Below, one piece after another: positions 36,421 through 47,710 of a DNA stretch of 64,000 nt. Position 1 is the stretch's first letter. Each line of letters opens with the position of its first letter. The notes beneath the pieces were generated by a model that worked only from the letters and a program-made list of their open reading frames with translations, was not told the DNA's origin and searched no databases. The position numbers and the translations under genes were made by a program. This stretch comes from Plasmopara viticola (Eukaryota; Oomycota; Peronosporomycetes; Peronosporales; Peronosporaceae): contig MBPM02000034.1 in NCBI GenBank assembly GCA_001695595.3, positions 682,001-746,000 of the forward strand. Direction: 5' to 3'.

Positions 36421-36836
36421 GTCAGAGACCCAAACTCACGCTAGCTTCTAGTAATGAGCTACAGTAGACCGTACTACGTCTGGTGTTTCCAACTAAAGTA
36501 CAGGCCTTTTCGATGATGTATGGTTTGCAACCATACATCATCAGAAGCCTGTATATCAAATCAGACTCTGGTGTGGCTGCTTATCGATTCATTGAGCTGG
36601 ATCGACACATCAGCTTGAGGAAAAGGCGATTACTAGATAACAATTTGATCAGTTACAGCTGTACAACACGACACCGACGCTCCCGCGCCCCACTTCTCGG
36701 TCATGATTACGATTAGGAGAAGATTGTACAGAATGACACATTTGATTAAATGTCAAGCTGTTATAGCCAATTAAAAACAAGTGTTTTATGGTCAGTTATT
36801 CCTGCCATTTTTCGTGTTTCGTCCGCATTTGCTACC

Positions 36837-37196
36837 ATGAACTCGTTGCTGTTCCTGTACCTCCATCTCTTTCGCGGGCCTCAGATTGTTGCTGCCCGCC
36901 GCGAGAAGGAGGAAAAGAAAAAGCGTGCGCAGCTCGAGGCAAACATTGCGAGCGGCAAGGTTTCCAAGATGGCAAGCTGCAAGAGGTGTGACGCGCCAGT
37001 AGATCGCGTGCTTGTGCCTGTTGGTGTCGTGCCTACATGCTTCTCGTGCTTGGCGAAAGGCATTGAGGAGGTTCAGGCGGCAAAGGCGACGATGCGAAGG
37101 GAGCTGCAAATGTCACCATTTCTGTGGTTTCAGGTCTTCATCATATTACTGGGTCTTGCGGTCTTTTGCCACCGCAACGTCATGCCATTGTTCTGA
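36837..37196 (+). CDS. Small zinc-ribbon-like membrane protein of unknown function
   Basis: Single-exon frame of 119 residues starting at ATG 36837 in the context GCTACCATGA. Residues 1-20 are hydrophobic (MNSLLFLYLHLF). A charged helix of Lys/Glu/Arg follows at ~23-40. Next come two CxxC pairs (CKRC at ~48 and CFSC at ~68) that could bind one zinc. A hydrophobic segment at ~95-112 (FLWFQVFIILLGLAVF) is a likely transmembrane helix close to the C-terminus. I do not recognise a family. The frame is open upstream to 36750, so a longer start is possible. It lies 170 bp before the HROB-like gene on the same strand. Confidence 0.6.
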   Translation: MNSLLFLYLHLFRGPQIVAARREKEEKKKRAQLEANIASGKVSKMASCKRCDAPVDRVLVPVGVVPTCFSCLAKGIEEVQAAKATMRRELQMSPFLWFQVFIILLGLAVFCHRNVMPLF

Positions 37197-37363
37197 CTAC
37201 CTCGACAGTAGACGAAGCCGTTTTCTAGGGCGCAAAGGAGCCCGTCTTAGGTGTAAAATACAAAGTAAAGTTTAGTATGTTTCTTGCAGTCAGCGCTGTC
37301 TTACTTCCTTTTTGTATACTGTCTTCTATCTAAATTCTACACTTTTGCTCAGCTAGTTGCACT

Positions 37364-39082
37364 ATGGGCGATAACGAGGACGAAAAGAGGGCGCGAAATG
37401 ACAATGGCACTATTGGTGAAAAACGGCAGTGTTTACCAGATAAAAGTATGTTCACTTCCACTTAATTGACATTCAAATGGTTAAAGACTTAAAGGTGGGG
37501 AGTGGCGTCAACAGACGTAGTGTCACAGCCAAGCATTCTCAAGTGGATGCGCCACGTGCCGGGACCGCTTCAGGATGTTATGAAGAAGCGCGCAGACCAG
37601 TGCGTTCTGCGATTATTGCCATTATATCTTCCATGTATTGACGGCAGATGCTAGGATGGACAAAGCACACGAGGACCATGGTCGACTTATTCGCGCGAGC
37701 TCAGATCGATATTCTGTGACCATTGCGACAGTGTTTGATCAAGGCCCGTGGGTAGACATGTGCCAGTATCTTGGGATGCCTGCTGTGTCTGGGAAACTTT
37801 ATGGAAAGTTTGTCGCCGTTAATCCTAGCTATCAATGCAACAATAACAATACTTATTGTTTCAGGCGACATCCGGGTCGGCAGTCTAGAGTGCTCTGTTG
37901 GGAGCATTGTAGAAAGTGACGAAGCACTCACAAAGATTCCTCAGGTTAGTTTTTTTATCAAAATGTTGCGGTTTTATAGGATGCTATTGTACCCGTGTGC
38001 AGCTTTTAGTGCTTCTTAAGTCTGTGCGCTACGTTGATGAGGAAATTGTTGCTGTCCTTCATGTAAGGGTTCAGTATTCGGTCAGATCTGTACCGGTCTC
38101 GTCATTATAGTTCTTTGGCTGTGTTGTGGTACAGGATCCGACTGGAGAAATAGAGGGTTATTTTCACCGAGACCTTGTGGAGCAGCTTGGGTCTGCACTT
38201 GTTGCTGGCGCGGGTGTACTCTTGTATAAAGTGTCAGTATTCACACCCACTGACGCACCAGTTACTGGTAGACGAAAGAGCTACTTGAACATCACTCCGC
38301 GAAATGTTCGACAAGTGTTTGTGTCAAGAAAACATAATACTATGACTACCGACGATCCTGTCAGCATTTTTAATAAAGAAAAAGAGATTCAGGCCGGACA
38401 AGACAGTGACAATGACGATTATGACGACAATCAACCATCCAGGAGTGAGCAGGCAGCCCGACAATTATTGCACCATAGCACGATCCGAGACACTTCGGCT
38501 GAATTAACTTTTCTCTCCCAGCGACAAGTGATTCATCGCAATCCACCCGTGCGTTTGGAGCCTGGGGTATCGACTACGATTCCAGAAAATAAGAGCAAGA
38601 TGGGGAAGGGAAATGCGTCGCAAGAACAAGACTCTGGCTTGGGAAAATGGCAATGGAGCAAACTGCTGAATAAGACGGTGAATGATGAAGCTACCACAGG
38701 TGGCGGCCGATTGCAAGAGCGTCAAAGTTTCTTAGATGCTAGCTCCCGTCTTGTTGGCTTAATTACGCAGCAGAATGCGAAGCACAGGTACATTGTGGTG
38801 TGATAGCATGTCATTCGCTCACAACATTGAACCTTCTTGTTTTGTAGGGAAAGTACAGCAATATTTCCTAACGAGAACTCAAAAATTGACGATACATCAC
38901 TAGCATCGCTAAAATCAAAGGAAGTGCGTTTTGTGCCAAAAGTCTTATCAATTCCTCGCAACGTCGAGAAGTCGAGCGGAGCAGCACAAAATTCCGAATC
39001 AGACATAAATCTGTATTCGGCCGAACAACAAATTCATGCAGATAACAAAAGCATCACTTCGGACGAAGATGATGACTGGTGA
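37364..39082 (+). CDS. HROB-like homologous recombination OB-fold protein
   Basis: Seven exons can be joined in frame to about 446 residues: 37364-37445, 37503-37599, 37655-37807, 37884-37944, 38003-38062, 38135-38787 and 38848-39082. The exon 3/4 junction is the least certain. Conserved blocks match HROB/C17orf53 proteins in order: an HVPGPLQD-like PGP motif; DQGPWVDMCQYLG; the OB-fold core LLKSVRYVDEEIVAVLH joined to DPTGEIEGYFHRDL; then GAGVLLYKVSVFTP and YLNITPRNVRQVF. The C-terminal ~230 residues are acidic and disordered and end in DEDDDW. In animals HROB recruits and activates the MCM8-MCM9 helicase in interstrand-crosslink repair and meiotic recombination. The same nuclear role is inferred here. 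The gene ends about 400 bp before a transposon-rich region. Confidence 0.85.
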
Positions 39083-39482
39083 ACACAGCCACGAAGTCAA
39101 ATTTGATTTTAATACGGTGTTTCGACATTTTTCGGATCCCCTGGCATCAAGACATGACCAGTCAAGAGGCATCAGATCTGCTTTCTGGATTATGGATATG
39201 CGCAGATGCGGCAGTTTTTGCTTTTTTTTTTCCGCTGGAAGAGTCACCACGTCGGGAGGAGGGTTGCACGTTGCATCTTTTGCAGCCATTTCTAGTAGAC
39301 AAAATTAATATCTCAGCATAGTGGCAACATACTGAGATCAAGGCGCCTGCGAATCAAAAGCCTGGCTTAAAAGATTACCTTTTATTCTATGTCGGATCGT
39401 GCCTTGTCTAAAATCGGGAGGGCAGCTTGGCAGTATTCTGCAGCACAAAAATTAATTGACAATCAATTATCGTCCTTTGATA
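39083..39482. other. Intergenic stretch after HROB-like gene
   Basis: Presumed 3' flank of the HROB-like gene up to the solo LTR. The overlapping 80-96 codon frames are out of phase with the gene and show no domain. Confidence 0.5.
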
Positions 39483-39540
39483 TGCGACGTAACCACCTTC
39501 ATCGGCAGGTTTGCCGGTAACTAAACATTTCCAATATATA

Positions 39541-40636
39541 TAGGGAAATGATACTGGGCAGGCACTTTTCGCTAACGGGCAGGCACTGATGTTTATATGA
39601 ATTAATTTGATTGGCATTTCTTCTCTGTGATTGGCTGGAGGGTTAAGTCTCAGTCGTGTTAACTTCTTTTGGCTTCGCTTAAACGTCCGTAATTCGCCAG
39701 ATGCTTGAAATAGTGTTTTTTGTGCTTCGGCTGCTTTCTTTTGGCATAATAACGAATTTCCTTTTCAAGCTATCTTCGCTCATTATCGTTCTCCAAACGC
39801 AGCTCTTCGTACCGGAAAGACCAAGACTTTTCCAAAGATTGCTTCACATCGTTGGCATGAACAGAGGAACGTTACAACACTTCCAACTTGCCTTGACTAG
39901 AGCGTAGTTGTGACGCCAAGTGCTCAAGCTTGGAATACACCGATAAATTGTGTTGTTTCCAGCATGCTTGCAGTGCTTAAGTCCTTGTTATAAATTCTTC
40001 TTTAAGCGCTGAATTAGTCTCACGCACAGGACTAATCACCGACTGGTAACTATTTTTCTTCAAGACCTGACGGCCACAACTTAAATGAGAACATAGCTTT
40101 ACCTTGACACTATCAAGCTCTCGCTGGGCTGCCTCTTTGTCATCTTTGAGCGCAGACGCCGCTTGCAATGCTTCGCTTGCCCGTCGACATTCGTCATCAA
40201 CTTGTCGAAACAGCAAACTCTTTACAAAGCAAATTGTTGTTGCTAGTGCGTCTGTCGCTGTCGAGCTGCTGGACTTCTTAAGGACTTGGCAGACAATGCG
40301 TTTGCCAGCTGCTTCTCTACTTCCTGCACCTAAGTTGCCCGTCGCGCCAACTTTATATGTTGATGTAATTGAGCTTGCCAAGAATTTGCAGGGTGTTCAT
40401 GGTGATGTCACTGCGGAAGAATACGTCAAAGTTGCGTGGGAAGTCGCGGATATAACGTCGAAAAGTAGCTTTGGGACAAGTTGCATCTGAGATTGGTGTT
40501 GCATATGACTATTGATTTCACGACTGAGATTTGACCCTCCAGCCAATCACAGAGAAGAAATGCCAATCAATTCAATTCATACAAAAATTAGTGCCTGCCC
40601 CTTAACAAAAAGTGCCTGCCCGGTATCATTTTCCTA
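39541..40636. mobile_element. Non-autonomous TIR DNA transposon carrying a host gene fragment
   Basis: Bounded by 118-bp inverted repeats (39541-39658 and 40519-40636), each beginning TAGGRAAATGATAC and containing two GGGCAGGCAC motifs and the shared stretch TCTCTGTGATTGGCTGGAGG. Flanks read TATATA on both sides (39535-39540, 40637-40642), a possible 6-bp target duplication. The interior has no transposase; it encodes a coiled-coil-like frame on the minus strand. I cannot assign the superfamily. Confidence 0.85.
39660..40381 (-). pseudogene. Captured coiled-coil gene fragment inside TIR element
   Basis: From ATG 40381 a minus frame of 134 codons runs to a stop at 39977. The same frame stays protein-like beyond it with a few stops (around 39977, 39870 and 39780) to about 39660. 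The composition is heptad-rich and charged, for example ECRRASEALQAASALKDD, then KLEHLASQLRSSQGKLEV, then SFRYEELRLENDNERR. This looks like a piece of a host structural gene taken up by the transposon. The parent gene is not in this window. Confidence 0.5.
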
Positions 40637-40952
40637 TATATATGCATTAGTAATATTCATAGAAATAAGCGATTATACAGTTTAAGACCATATATGTCCT
40701 ATAAACACATAGAAACAAACGAGGTGAGTAATTTAGGATGTACAAAGAGCCAAATGGAGTAAAAAAGAATGGTAGCTTATAGGATGGTAGCAGTAAACGG
40801 CTGAGAGCCACCAGTTAGGCTGTTGCAAAGAGATAGGTCATAAGAGCTCTCTATTTAACATCACTTTTCAATTTGCTCTACGCTCCTTCTCCTACACAGA
40901 CTTCGCCCCGCACGCCGCTCAAATCTCGTCCGACGACCGACATTTAATAAGC

Positions 40953-41109
40953 GTCCTACGCAACTGTTTACAATAAATTTTTTGTAGCAAAAATAAATTG
41001 AACACCATCTAATTGATAATTCTGAAGGCACAAGTGCAAACCTACCACGAGTGGAAACCTTTTACTTTGCTTTAAAGCATTGAATATTCAATAAGAAAAG
41101 GTTGGCTCT
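40953..41109. other. Tail of solo LTR region
   Basis: AT-rich sequence. The LTR homology fades somewhere between 40952 and 41000. Confidence 0.35.
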
Positions 41110-41830
41110 AGCTACTTAGCACAAGTTTTCGTCGAAGCACTTCGCTGTGCTTCATCCGTCGTCGGGCATAAACCATTTTCTAGTATCTGCAAATAATTGC
41201 TCGTCTTTTCTGCTATACTGGTATCACAAATATTTTTAGCGCGAATATGGTCTGTTCGACTAACCCATGGCTCCATTGCATTAAGAAAAATTTCACGCCA
41301 AATCGTGGTACCATACGGAGGAATTGAGAAGAACAACTTGCAGTCGACAACATCTAATAGCGAAAGATGTTGGCCAGGCCAGCCTAGTTCATCGTGTACC
41401 CAAAGACACGCTGCGCAGCTTGCGCGCCAAGGCGCCACACACATGTCGGATTAACAAGCTGATTCCTCAGCAATTTTGCTAGCGCATCGACGGGTTTTGC
41501 TGGTGTCACTCTATAACGATTACGCCATTCCAGCATTTATTTACTGCCTGGGACACTGAAAGCAAATATGTTTCTCTAATGCATCAGTGCGCATATCAAC
41601 AGACAAGTACTCCCACATCATTTTACGCAGATCAAAAAAATGGGAGTCAAAGCTGGAAGGAAAAGAGAGACTTTTGAAAATGGTAATTTTGGTGTATTCA
41701 CATTCTTGACTTCCAGGCAGAAAAAAACCGAGGAAGTACCGTTTTGCAATGTAAATATTTGTATTTGCGCAGATACGGACGTATATTGTCCAAGTAAAAT
41801 TTAATCAATTGGGTGTTTAAAAGACAAAAT
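41110..41830 (-). pseudogene. Decayed gene of unknown family
   Basis: On the minus strand three consecutive segments look strongly coding but lie in different frames. About 41740-41540 contains KRYFLGFFLPGSQE and SHFFDLRKMMWEYLSVDM. About 41535-41385 contains WRNRYRVTPAKPVDALAKLL. 41395-41112 contains LSLLDVVDCKLFFSIPPYG, then TTIWREIFLNAMEPWV, to a TAG stop. A further segment (about 41815-41750) reads KFYLDNIRPYLRKYKYLHC. The junctions do not offer clean introns, so single-base indels are more likely. I do not recognise the family. Confidence 0.45.
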
Positions 41831-44800
41831 TTACCTCTGGTGAGCTCTTAGCAAAGCTACTACGTATGCTGTATTTTTCATTTAGGTTAAAGGATTAAAT
41901 GTGAATAATTAGATCGGATGACGCATTAAGTATGAGCAGCCGGAATTTGTTGCGCTGATAAGCTTCAACCAAACATGCATGGTATGTGTCCAATTAATGT
42001 CACTCGATAGCATCAATTTAAAATATGTGACATACAGCAGCCTCGTCCTTTTCATTTGTGTGATAATCAGTGTTGCCACACTCACGACCGTCTAAGTCAA
42101 GTGGTTCCATCATATAAGAATCCAGATACGCCAAGCAAAGTAAATGTATTCAACAGCGAAGTAACCATGGATATTACTCTGGACATTAACTTCGGAGCAA
42201 TTTAGGGATTCGCTGATCTTCTATACCTGAGAATCAAAGCTAGGCATGGAGTGGCGTCTAAGCCTTTACTCTTTGATTTATAACTGAGGACGTTGACTCA
42301 TATCGTGCGCACTTCTAAGTCCGCTTGATGATTAACGTGTATACCTAATTAAAGTTCTCAAGAGCAAAGACATAATTCAAATTGACATTATTAAACCGCT
42401 TCGGCAAAAACTGAACCAAAGCGATGATCGAAAGCGAACATGTGAAGAGGTCTTTGATAGATTATATAGTATAATGGTAAAAAGAGTTTTAATCTCACGT
42501 TGAAATGTTGGATTCAAAAGGCACAAAAGTGGTACATTTTGTATTGTGATGAAGAGTCGAGGGTGACCTATTGGAGAAAGTGTGAGATTCATTGGCGAGA
42601 TTGGTAATACAAGGAAGCTGCCTTAACTAAATCCATAAGAGAAGCGCAGATTTAGGTCTCTGACCTCCAATGTATACTTAGAGACTATAGATCGCTATTT
42701 TCCTAATGCCAAATTTCTTAAATCAAGACTTAGCGTAGCTTTTATGCTCCTAGATATGAGCCAAACTTTATTTATGAACCCCGTGGGGGGGAGCATTTAG
42801 CAATCAATATCTAGCATAAAATATTATTTAGCATGCGCGAAACATGTGCCATCAGATCTGTTTCGTATTTCTATCACCTCCTCAGTATGTGCAATTTTCG
42901 TATTGATGTTTAAAACATCATGAATTCCGTCAAACACGATGCAGCTAATGTGGTATCGGAATGTTCTACCCGTCAAGATTTTGAAGTTCTTTCTTCCAGG
43001 CTTTTCTAGAGACGTTTCTGTCTATCACGCCTTGGGTTTAAGGATCAGACATCACTGCTATAATTTGCCGCTTCTCAAAGGCCCGACCAGTAAGCAAAAT
43101 ACTCATTGAACCTCATTCTAACCACTGACTGAAATCTAGTATGTCGTCAATTCCCAATGCATTGTCGAAGCTCGAAAAAACGTGAATGCTATTATGCGAA
43201 CTAATCTCCTAGTATCTCGAACCACCAGACACCCAGCTTAAATACGTTGATACCGTCGAATGACGATGCGGTCGGTCTCGTCTAGTGGCGCTACGCGCGT
43301 CAACCGCTAGATACTTATGGTGAGCAAGATCCAAGCATTATGGACGACTATGACTCGCCAAACTCAGCACAGAAGGACGAAAAGGTAAAGGTTCCGTTAA
43401 CAAAGACCAAGACCTACTCTCGAGCCTGCGGCTCATATTATTTACCTTTCTAGTCACAGTGCGCTGACACGAACTACGACCGTGCGTTGCAAACCGCGCG
43501 CTAGCGAGCAGTCAGTGGTGCAACCCTGGGGAAGAAAGCTCAAAATAATAATATCGATGTAAGTTTAGTGCATGCTGACAGTGGATGAAATATCGCGTTA
43601 GTAGACGAATTTAAATGTCGTACTCGACGAGCCGGTCAGTATCACCCGGTAGGATATGTTGGCTTCTATAGCGTTGGAGCTGAGGCCTCGACAAGGGCTT
43701 AGCGTGAGGCTCGTGCACATGTACATGATGCTCCTAAAGTCAAGTAGTTAATTTTCCAAGATTTGCTAAATCCAAAAGATCGGACGGTCAATGTCGGTAT
43801 CTAAAAACGCCCTGGTAGTATACCTTCTCCATGAAATTTCTAGAACTATAGAAAAGCTTTAAGCGCATCGGGTACGAACTAGAAGAAGCTTCACTATTTG
43901 CTGGCAATTTACAGCAGCTTCAGAAAAATTGATATTTAACTGGAACAAGAACTTTGATACTAGTTCGTTCGAGTGAATACTCGACACCGACTGCCAGCAC
44001 ACTGTTATTGTGCAACCTATAGTCCACAACATCATATTATTGCGAGCTAGTACTCCTTCTTCAAAGGTCAACATAAACATCAAGATGAGCTCCGCTCGTG
44101 GACCCACCGTCTTCGAGTCTAGCGATTGGAATTTGTAGTAGTCTTGCCATAGGGATACTACTCCCGCCACTTTTCAAGATGCTAAGGTTGATTCTAGCTG
44201 TGCGGAAATGCACTCAAAATGACTTTGACGTTTGCCAATCTATGGAAATAAAGTGGATGGGGACGACGTCCAAGCATCGTGCGGCTCACTGTGTACTCTT
44301 TGCAGTGATGTCGCTCGCGACCGTCGTCAATCGAGAGCTGGCAAGTCGTAATGCCGACGCTCGACTGTCTTGTCAGGTCCACTGGGCACGGCATCTCCGA
44401 AATCTCCAGGTCTTGTTCGATCGACTCTCGAGCCTTGAATGCGTTCTTTATTCGTCCGAAAGCTAAACGTTCAAAATGTCATCTCGAGCAGTTGCTATGA
44501 TAATTCGTGCGTAAAATCAAAAGCGGGCTAGCTGGTGAGCCGAATTCGTGGCTTTGTCTGCGTACGACTCGATTTCAATGATTCCGCGTACACCTGGTCC
44601 GTGTAACGTTACAGCTTGATTAAATATACATAGCACACCGGGTGTGTTTGCATCCTTCTAGAAGGATCAAGCGTATGTGATAAGCCCATTTAAGCTGTGA
44701 TGTTGAATGGTCCGGTTAAGCACGAGCGCGGTTCTATCTATCAGACAGCTACAACTTCATTCGTAGATAGTCTCGTAGTACTTAATTATTTTATCTTTCC

Positions 44801-47479
44801 CACTATGGTCAAAGTATATTGATAACATGCCCTACTATCTAGTCATTTTATCGTGCACGTGTCTTCAGACACTAAGCGATCAACTTGTTTATGCATTGAG
44901 GAATATTTGAGGTCAGCAATAGTTCTTCTCCATCAAGCATGGAGCCGCGTTGTGGTGGCGCTAATAAAGCGCAGGAAGTGTCATTTTGCTCACGCACAGT
45001 ACGCTTGGACATGAATGACACTTTTGAGTGCAAACTCAACAAGCTACTCCAACATTTTGCGCGCACACTGCGTATTTTGTCTTTGATGCAGCGAATATTT
45101 GCTCTGTCATACTTTCAATCTCTTAGTGGTCTTCTGTGAACATGCCTAGCCTGTTGTCCAGAAAAAATAACAACGAAAATGAGCCGTAAAGCGGAGGTCG
45201 CATTCAGCGACCATTAACTCTAAGCGTTAAAAGACACGGTCGGAAGACAGTGCTGCTACTCAACAACGTTGTCCGTGCTCGGCACAGACGCTATATGAGC
45301 CATTTCGTTCGTCTAATCCGCAAACACCACAATACTTGTGTATCATACCGACCTTTTGGTAAGCTGAACACATAGCTTCGCTAAAATGTACAAATCGACC
45401 AATGGCACCGACAAGCTTGCCAATGGTGCGGCTGCATCTGCGACGAATCATCCACGGGCGCATTTTACACAAAAATACACCCGCTGCTCCTACATCTGAG
45501 GCCACTAATAGTTGCTACTTACAAAGCCATACGTTTTTAATCGATCGAGATGACCGCCAAGCGGAGTATCAAGAGCCTCACAGCGATTCATGCCAAAACC
45601 TCATCGTGTGGAGACACATGCTGTAATATTTTGGCCCTACTCCCATCAAGACTCGATGTAGCTTTGCGCGTGAGCACGCCGACGATTGTATATCCAATCT
45701 ACGAGCCTTTAATTAAGCTACACACATGTCACATCGCGCATACACGGCACGGACTAGATTCGATAAAAACATGTTAACAGCTGTGACACGAGCTTGCTAA
45801 TGGTTTATAATGTAAAGCCAAAGCATTCTGATTTTCGTCTCACCTCGAAAGTATATTTCGCGAGAAAGTGGGCTACCTGGTCATCATCTGTGACGGTAAG
45901 GCGACTATGTCGTATAGTATAATAGATCTAGGATGCCTTAAAGCCTACCAGGTAAGATTGAGCTTGTTTAAAGCACGCTGTATCGTAAGCAGTCTTTTTT
46001 CATGGACAGCGCTCCGGCGCGGAAGACACCCTGTCTAGTATTACCACAGGGTTCCCAAAAGATGAGCTGCAGCCCACAAGTCAATCTCTCTCTCATCAGA
46101 ATTGCTGAGATTCATGAGAATCGCGTTGTTTGATAAAAAAGCCGTTTCCTTCCCGTTGTGTGAAGTTAAAATCGGCATTTCTTGCAGCCTCAACAAAAAC
46201 AATCGGATATACACGGATCACCTCCTTCGGAGCCGCACTTGTACCCAATCCGTCCATTTAAACGGTGACTGCAACCTCCTCCGCGGGGTGATTATCAGCA
46301 GAACTCTCAACAGGTGGACGAAGTCTACTCGATCCTGTTCATACAGATCGACATACCGAGTTAGCCTTTTTAAGCGACAAGGAGATCTAACTTAGCGAAC
46401 GTATCAGTTCATTTCAAGTGGTAAATATCGCCAAATTTGAGTTTACAAAGGTAAGTGTCTTTATTTGTGCTTGATCACCGGGCTTTGAGATGACCAGAGG
46501 CCCTGTTCACTAGCTCAATCACAGCAAGGCGGATGTTGTGGCTAGTTTGGCCTCTCCCTCCTGAAGCAGATAAATCATTTCTCTTTTTCTCTTCAAAGAT
46601 TTTTATGTATATCGTGAGCAACTTTTATTTGGTCGAAGTATTTGTTTAGGCGTCGGCGTCATTGACACAGATGATTGTTCAATTTTCTTTCAAAAATGGT
46701 CTAACAAAACCCTCTCATTATTATATAAAACCCTAGACCCGCACCGATCTTGCTGAATTTCTTTGCAAAGAAATGATGCATTCCTCTGGACCTGATAGAA
46801 TTATAAATTTATAGAATCTGTCATGTATGCATCGTGGTCAGTAAGCACACTTCGCTATTATTACGGATGATTTGATTCAAAGGCTTAGATATGTATTGGC
46901 TGCAAGAGCTATGAGGTGCAATATATTTGCCATCGATATTTATGTAGTGCATTCGTGAATTCAGATCTGTAATCCTCGCTTTAAATTTGCAGCCATTACG
47001 AGCGCGGATCGGTACCTGCCTCATTTCTAAAGTTAATTTCAAATTTAAAGTCAGCATATAATGTAGCTTTTATAATACCGAATGTGAGTTAAAGGTTGTT
47101 AAGCTTCATCGACAGAAGAACTGTGTGGGAGAAAACATTAATCTATTACTATAAAGCATAGCAATCTTTGCATTGAGCATTGATCATGAGACCGTGTGTG
47201 TTTTCTAGTAGCCCCCTCAGTACTAAGTATTTTTTAATTGATGTTTGATACATCATATGATTCGTGCCTTACAGTATGGTAATATCATCAACTAGTGCGA
47301 CGCACACTGGTTCGAGTACCTCCTCTGGACGCCTATCTGCTGTAAGGGGGACTGGATTGAAAGCAACCAATGAATTGGACATCTGGCGTTTTAACAAGAT
47401 CCCACTGTGATACGTGATCAGAAAATTAGTGATAACAGTATGTTAACATCTCGTGGAGATACATATTACTAGACCAAAA
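41831..47479. other. Gene-poor stretch
   Basis: No supportable gene. Frames such as 43859-44170 (minus), 44098-44466 (plus) and 45260-45505 (minus; cysteine-rich at its end) overlap each other or lack recognisable domains. Probably old transposon DNA. Confidence 0.4.
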
Positions 47480-47710
47480 TGCGACTTGATCTATAACTAC
47501 GCTTAACGATACCGATCAACCGTGATCTATGTAAAGTAAATTATCCGCGATTTTCTCACACATTAGATCACCCGCGATCTACCTACACATTAGATAATTT
47601 GCGTCCTATTAACACGTTGCTTTTAGTTAATACGGACATAGTAGATCACTCGGGATCTATATACGTATTATAACAGTCGCGATTTATCGGTCAGATCAAC
47701 GAGATGAGTG
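47480..47710. repeat. Degenerate ~26-27-bp tandem repeat with palindromic core
   Basis: Six or more diverged units share a core like GATCACCCGCGATCTA followed by an AT-rich TACACATTA-like spacer. Clear units start near 47514, 47566, 47643 and 47693, and weaker units lie between. The core itself is an imperfect palindrome (GATC...GATC). Confidence 0.55.

Larger units (their letters stand above)
39483..40952 (+). repeat. Solo gypsy LTR, split by a TIR transposon
   Basis: The left part (39483-39540) starts TGCGACGTAACC and matches the 5' end of the gypsy LTRs at 34.5 and 62.6 kb, including the GGCAGGTTTGCCGGTAAC section. The right part (40637 to about 40952) resumes the same LTR at TATGCATTAGTA and continues through GGCTGAGAGCCACCAG to CGTCCGACGACCGAC. 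The intervening 1.1 kb is the TIR element. No gypsy coding sequence adjoins, so this is a solo or truncated LTR. The exact right end is uncertain. Confidence 0.8.

Noticed and set aside
44098..44466. 122-codon plus frame as a gene
   Set aside because: Overlapped by a comparable minus frame, with no domain and a low-complexity start produced by a local repeat.
47290..47330. tRNA B-box-like GGTTCGAGTACC
   Set aside because: No acceptor stem, A box or cloverleaf could be drawn around it.
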